Origin: Asterionellopsis glacialis
Lineage: Eukaryota; Bacillariophyta; Plagiogrammaphyceae; Rhaphoneidales; Asterionellopsidaceae
Assembly: GCA_014885115.2 (NCBI GenBank)
Contig: WKLE02000777.1
Location: forward strand, 1 to 10,402
Length of the DNA stretch: 10,402 bases
Reading direction: 5' to 3'
This document shows positions 6,180 through 10,402 of this stretch, piece after piece. The position numbers and the translations under genes were made by a program. How positions within the stretch are numbered: position 1 is the stretch's first letter; every line of letters begins with the position of its first letter. The notes beneath the pieces were generated by a model that was not told the origin of the DNA, made no database searches, and worked only from the letters and a program-made list of their open reading frames with translations.

Positions 6180-6514
6180 TGTATCCTTAATGATAGTGCT
6201 AATACATGCATCCATGCACAGACAGGCCAGTTGGACAGACGCACAATGATGACATGGCAGATTGTTGGAGATGGATGGATGATCATGATGTGGCAGATTG
6301 TCGTGACATCAGCATCACTCAAGGAATGTTGTTGTGTGGCAGTTGGACTGACTAATGGAGGTTTTACCGGTTACTTAAGCTTTCCTCCAAATCATCAAAC
6401 ACTACAAAAATAGAATTCTTTTAAACTAGTTATAATTATTTTACATTACCAACAAACAAGTCGTCTCTTGTCTTTGGTGTAATCCCTGAGTTGATTGTCG
6501 TAACCCAACTGCCA
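6180..6514 (+). mobile_element. degenerate short LTR, copy B
   Basis: The right part, ending in CTGCCA at 6514, aligns with LTR A through shared blocks (CCGGTTACTT..CCTCCA, TTTTAAACTAGTTATAATT, AAGTCGTCT, CTGCCAT). The left end is uncertain: TGTATCC at 6180 directly follows the purine tract, but TGTTGG at 6263 aligns with the start of LTR A. The matching leader and gag start follow it, so it acts both as the 3' LTR of the preceding element and the 5' LTR of a following remnant. Confidence 0.6.
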
Positions 6515-6672
6515 TGCGCACCAGCATACGGCATAATAACGTTATTTCCTCTTTTGACAATGGGATTTTACCCTCAGAAATGAAGACCGTTCATTCCATC
6601 TGGATTCTATGTGAACCAATATGAAGGCCTACACTAGGGCGGCAATAAGTCTGTTTCACACAGCAAAGCCAA
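6515..6672 (+). pseudogene. second leader plus deleted gag remnant
   Basis: After LTR B come CACCAGCATACGGCATA, TAACGTTA and CCTCTTTT, matching the leader at 3548-3613. Then ATGAAGACC at 6581 matches the gag start at 3614, and the next nine bases match at six positions. The ORF from it stops after 14 codons. A segment at 6637-6672 resembles 3955-3993 of the first gag (GGGC..., CTGTTTCA, CAGCAAA, GCCAA). Those two landmarks are 340 bp apart in the first copy and 56 bp here, so about 285 bp has been deleted. The leader match is clear and the second gag match is weaker. Confidence 0.6.
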
Positions 6673-8482
6673 CTAGATCAACCAATCCAGTATGAACCAA
6701 TAGTAAACACCTACGGTGACCCATACTAGGAAACAACATAGTGTAGTCATTACAGTAGTACAAGCAAACACAATACCTGTACCACCATATAATTGGTACT
6801 GTCAACAACCAACATCATGAACAATACTACATACTGTAGATCGTGAACACAGAAACTACCTTCTGTAAGATACTAAGTATCACAATGGCAGCAAAGGTAC
6901 AATAAATCAAAATCCTGGAGATTCGGAGAAATGGTCAATATAAAAAAAAACTGGGAAGTGAGTGCTATGTTCCAACACATACCAACAATCAACATGAATT
7001 GACTTAAACCTACATCAAGTATGTATGGTACTGCAGGAACAGTACAGATCCCACTAAACTAGTGGATCATGATAATATTCTTAAGAAAAGGGTACTGTTA
7101 TCTAAACTAGTATCATGAACAGCCGTCTTAAAAACAACTGGGTCATGTTCACTCACAATGCATAGAGCATAAGTTTGAAGCTAGTAGTAGGATATTTAAA
7201 ACCACGAGACCCAACTTGAAATATATCAATACTATGAACAGCAGTATAGGACTGATGAAGAGAAGTACTAGTCATAAACCAGAATTTTCTGACTTAACAA
7301 TCAATCAAAAAGAACTCTCCAGATGACATTCAATATTATCAAAGAGATACTCTTGCATATCTACATACTGCGCAAATTCTATGTGAATTGCAAATAACCG
7401 CATGGCTAGCTACTACATTCAACTAGTAACTAATAGCCATAGTATTACTAACAAAAAAATCACTATAGGAGATACTAAGTAAATACTTAGATACTCTACT
7501 ATAATCAACTACATACAGATTCTGTAGTCAACCACTTATATTAAACCTGGATAAATTATTACCAGTTTACTACGACTTAACAAAAACTTAGTATGAAGAA
7601 TATAGAGGCTATGAATTGGCCTATACAAAAGTCAAACCATTCAATGAATTACCGTGTTAAAAATGGAACATCATACGTAGCTACTACAGAAACTTATTCT
7701 GAATAGGACAGCAATAACACAAAACAGCATGTAACTTGCTGATGTCATTACTACCTAAATTGTAGTATGGAGCATAAAAATTGTACCAGTATTACAAACC
7801 AGTACTAATTTAAGTACTAAACAATACCACTTGGGTACACTTTAAAAAGGTGATAATAACCTATTACTATAAGTATTAAGTAAGAATACAAAAAAATCAA
7901 TGATACCAACCTCTAAATTGTACCATACTAGGTACAAAATAATACAAAGATTAACTTTATGGATCATTCAAACAAACCTAAAAGAAAACTGTCAATCAGG
8001 TACCCTTGGATACAAATGATTTTTTCTAATAAAACTAACCCAACAAAGGGGTAGTGACATACTAATAATCAACAAAAGAAAATGATTTTTTCAGAGAAAT
8101 TTTAATTAACTTAACCAATGAGCAGACCTGTACTTAACAGTACAACAAAGTAATTTGAACATACCACACAAACTGTAAAAAGGTACTGAATCTAACAGAT
8201 GGGCTTATGATAGCACACCATCACAGTGCACTTATATATAATGCAAAGTTCAAATAAATATTCCGATTGATACAAATCCAGGAAAGTTTCCCGATCAAAA
8301 GTATTCCGACATATAAATAGCATAGCAGTAATACCAAAAGGTACTGTACACAAAAATAATACAAACAATATGCATGTCCAAAAAGATGACATTAACCTAC
8401 ATAATTCAGTAGGCAATTAACATACAATAAACAATAATAAACCCACTATTGAATCAACTATACAAATAGAACAATGGGCAAA

Positions 8483-8518
8483 GCAATAAGAATAATTAGC
8501 ACACACAGTAACATTGCT
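8483..8518 (+). repeat. 36-bp dispersed repeat, copy 1
   Basis: It matches 10290-10325 at 32 of 36 positions without gaps (GCAATA.GAATAA.TAGCACA.ACAGTAACATT.CT). The similarity continues loosely into CTACC on the right. It is probably a fragment of an old repeat family, possibly LTR-derived. Confidence 0.75.
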
Positions 8519-8808
8519 CCTGTTTTTCTACCATACAATGCTGCAAAAATCCTTACCTGGTACAATTAAATTTACATCTAAATACTATACCAGATAACTA
8601 CTAACAAAATTTGATCAGTAACCTTACGGAAAAACAAGTACAACACAGGAAGGCAATACTGTACAAAAAATAAACATACTACAACAACAATCACATACAC
8701 TTACTGTTAACAACTCAAATACTGATTCAATGTATTTTGAAGAACATCATTCCTAATTATAAAAACTCCAATATAAAAACAATAACTAGTTACATACTAA
8801 TAATTGTA

Positions 8809-8826
8809 GTACATACAAGTATGTAC
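8809..8826. repeat. perfect inverted repeat GTACATAC/AA/GTATGTAC
   Basis: Eight-base arms flank a two-base centre. It could be a dimeric protein site or a chance structure in sequence rich in GTA and TAC words. Confidence 0.6.
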
Positions 8827-9371
8827 ATATAACAACAAATTCTACAAATACTCTACAAACCATAATAACAGGAAGAAACGCCGCATGCAAACGACTTGTA
8901 AATTAACGTGCAAAGAAGCTACTCTTCTTGTAGAATCTTCTCACTCACATTGATAGTAAATTATCATTACTATCATAGATAAGAAACCAAACCAACTGAA
9001 ACACCTTTAATGATACAAAAAATTCATAATCACCAATTACAAATTCTCTATATACCAAAACTATATAACGTGAATCCTTTACAATACGCGATATCAAACA
9101 AAAAATATACAGAAATATCAGTACAGTCAGACTGACACAATCTTTCTTAAAGGTGCAATGAAACATACATTAAATAAAAATCCATGATTGGTTGTGCAAA
9201 CATTCTACGACATCATTCTATATTAAATTGATATCAAATCTATAAAAATATCCAAACCAAAAGCCGACATTTACTTGGCTGGAAAAATAGATGAGACCTA
9301 CATTGTCTATGTACCATATGCCCATATAGACACTACAGGAAGCTTGCTAGTACTGAATCCTGACACATTGA

Positions 9372-9420
9372 TCATGGGGGAGAAACCTCTACACTCTGTG
9401 CAATATTAAATGATAAATAG
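9372..9420 (+). repeat. purine-tract/LTR-edge-like fragment
   Basis: ATCATGGGGGAGAA is shared with 10239-10252 and resembles the purine tract at 6152-6165. It is followed in both tail copies by a CTACAC block and then a TTAA(A)TGAT-like block. It is probably a relic of an element's polypurine tract and adjoining LTR, but the downstream similarity is loose. Confidence 0.45.
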
Positions 9421-9932
9421 TGCAACAGTATCAGTATAATATCAACAACAGTAAATTACATATGTAACTACTGTACCAGAAATGCGAACTTAGCAATAAA
9501 CCATAGTGTTAGAAGTAGCTACTATATTGGTGGATTCTGCTACAAGAACCTTCATAAACCAACATTGGCAATAGTACATCAAACACTATATCTAACAAAC
9601 TATGTAGTAATCATAGTACAATGAGTGCTACAGAATCTGCGTAGCATCCGACAAGGATAGCAAAAATTATGCTGAAGAGCAAATACATCAATTATATATA
9701 TATGTAAATATATACTGAATGCAACCAAGCTGAAAACAAAAGGTAAGTAGGCCGGACATTGATACTGTAACTGAACACGCAAGTGAGTAGGACAGCTATA
9801 ACAATAAGTAAGACTAGTAAACAAATGCTTTGGTCCTTTATAGTTACCTATAGCACAAACCGATTGGGCTCATGTATTGACCAGTACATTGTACACGATA
9901 CAGGTACAAAGGACTAAACAAGCTGATCGTGC

Positions 9933-9947
9933 AAAAGCAGTGCTTTT
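9933..9947. repeat. perfect inverted repeat AAAAGCA/G/TGCTTTT
   Basis: Seven-base arms flank a single central base. No terminator role is claimed, since this is eukaryotic-looking sequence with no gene beside it. Confidence 0.6.
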
Positions 9948-10161
9948 GGTCTAAACAGAATTCTAACTAGACATACCTTTAAATCCATTGTGATTTGTAG
10001 ATAAGAATAGAAGAAATTCTATATTACAATTGAGTACAAATTGTACCAAACACATCAGCTTCTACAGGATATGGTACTTACACCTATTCCTTTATCAAAG
10101 CTACAGCGTTTCGTACAGTACTCTACCACAACTGCTTAAGATGTAAATTCTTCAGTAGAAT

Positions 10162-10176
10162 GCTTACTTAGTAAGC
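10162..10176. repeat. perfect inverted repeat GCTTACT/T/AGTAAGC
   Basis: A 15-bp palindrome with one central base. It lies 35 bp before another hairpin (10211-10226) in a stretch dense with such dyads. Confidence 0.6.
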
Positions 10177-10210
10177 CATCTACAAGACGATTTCTAAACC
10201 AGCACTCCCA

Positions 10211-10226
10211 GTGCAAGTAATTGCAC
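10211..10226. repeat. perfect hairpin GTGCAA/GTAA/TTGCAC
   Basis: Six-base arms around a four-base loop. No conserved RNA family is recognised. Confidence 0.6.
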
Positions 10227-10238
10227 GTATAGCTCAAT

Positions 10239-10325
10239 CATGGGGGAGAATGCACTACACCTCACTATGTGAGCTGTATCCTTAATGATGCAATAGGAAT
10301 AACTAGCACATACAGTAACATTACT
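10239..10325 (+). repeat. composite repeat: purine tract, TGTATCCTTAATGAT block and 36-bp repeat
   Basis: ATCATGGGGGAGAA (10239-10252) matches 9372-9385. TGTATCCTTAATGAT (about 10275-10289) is identical to the block that follows the purine tract of the gag-bearing element (6180-6194). The 36-bp repeat shared with 8483-8518 follows at 10290. The arrangement looks like the internal 3' edge and LTR start of a retroelement family related to that at 6152-6200. Confidence 0.6.
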
Positions 10326-10348
10326 AGTGTCTACTCTACCGGGCCTTT

Positions 10349-10385
10349 ACCTCATATGAGGTGCAGTTTTTACCTCATATGAGGT
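10349..10385. repeat. two copies of the 14-bp palindrome ACCTCATATGAGGT
   Basis: Perfect palindromes lie at 10349-10362 and 10372-10385, 23 bp apart, separated by GCAGTTTTT; TTT precedes each. The core is CATATG. They sit 17 bp from the window end, so further copies or the gene they serve could lie just outside. Possible roles include dimeric transcription-factor sites, the start of a short-unit array, or a terminal repeat of an element. Confidence 0.85.
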
Positions 10386-10402
10386 ACGCAATTTCCGATG
10401 GC

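Larger units (their letters stand above)
6673..10402. other. A/C-rich, G-poor region without recognisable genes
   Basis: No ORF here exceeds about 75 codons and none shows a domain I recognise on either strand. The plus strand is A-rich and G-poor (in 9001-9060 I count one G in 60 bases). The same A/C bias marks the coding strand of the minus-strand RT relic, so this could be a very decayed retroelement interior or plain intergenic DNA. I saw no tRNA, rRNA or CRISPR structure. It holds short dispersed repeats, a TA-rich run (9691-9714) and several perfect inverted repeats, listed separately. GTAC occurs 40 times by my count between 6673 and 10402. Confidence 0.6.

Noticed and set aside
6150..6413. 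An 87-codon open frame starting MQDGEMMMM
   Set aside because: It spans the purine tract and the left part of LTR B. The Met run comes from ATG repeats and no domain is visible.
9691..9714. Possible origin or scaffold-attachment site from the TA-rich run
   Set aside because: A short TA-rich run in an AT-rich region is expected by chance and nothing else supports a function.
8192..9824. Minus-strand open frames of 73-74 codons with hydrophobic stretches
   Set aside because: Hydrophobic Phe/Leu/Ile-rich peptides are expected from the T-rich complement of A-rich DNA. They have no family motif and no supporting context.

Overview
This window is a eukaryotic transposon graveyard. I found no intact gene. 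Every recognisable coding stretch is a broken retroelement, and about 3.7 kb at the right end is A/C-rich, G-poor sequence with no gene. The gag and RT families resemble, from memory, those common in diatom (stramenopile) genomes. Diatom origin is therefore the best inference, not a demonstrated fact.

Layout, left to right. (1) 1-1498, + strand: a Ty3/gypsy pol fragment cut by the window start. It holds reverse transcriptase with YIDD, RNase H and the beginning of integrase, broken by in-frame stops and two frame changes. (2) About 1499-3310, - strand: a relic of a different, non-canonical retroelement. Its RT carries NDDVAGCFRQ and HVDD in place of the usual gypsy motifs, and is followed by a thumb/connection-like stretch and an RNase H-like GGGG motif. 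Its 5' part is present twice in tandem. (3) 3329-6146, + strand: a second gypsy-type element. It has a short degenerate LTR, a conserved leader, gag starting at 3614, a CCHC-like knuckle, a retropepsin-like protease with DNG for DTG/DSG, a protease-RT linker, and then a direct jump to the start of RNase H. The whole RT is missing. (4) 5412-5960: a 549-bp solo LTR of another family inserted in that element. It is flanked by GGTAG/GGTAT, and the host reading frame continues exactly across it once it and one target copy are disregarded. Its U3 holds five TGACGTCA palindromes in 34-bp and 20-bp tandem repeats. (5) 6152-6672: a polypurine-like tract, a second copy of the short LTR, the same leader, the same ATGAAGACC gag start and a shortened gag remnant. 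This suggests an LTR-internal-LTR-internal arrangement. (6) 6673-10402: no gene. It contains dispersed fragments resembling the polypurine/LTR edge, many GTAC words, and several short perfect inverted repeats. The most striking are two copies of the 14-bp palindrome ACCTCATATGAGGT, 23 bp apart, at the right end.

Nothing here forms a working pathway. The window records nested insertion, recombination and decay. The two items most worth following are the minus-strand RT lineage and the CRE-loaded solo LTR.
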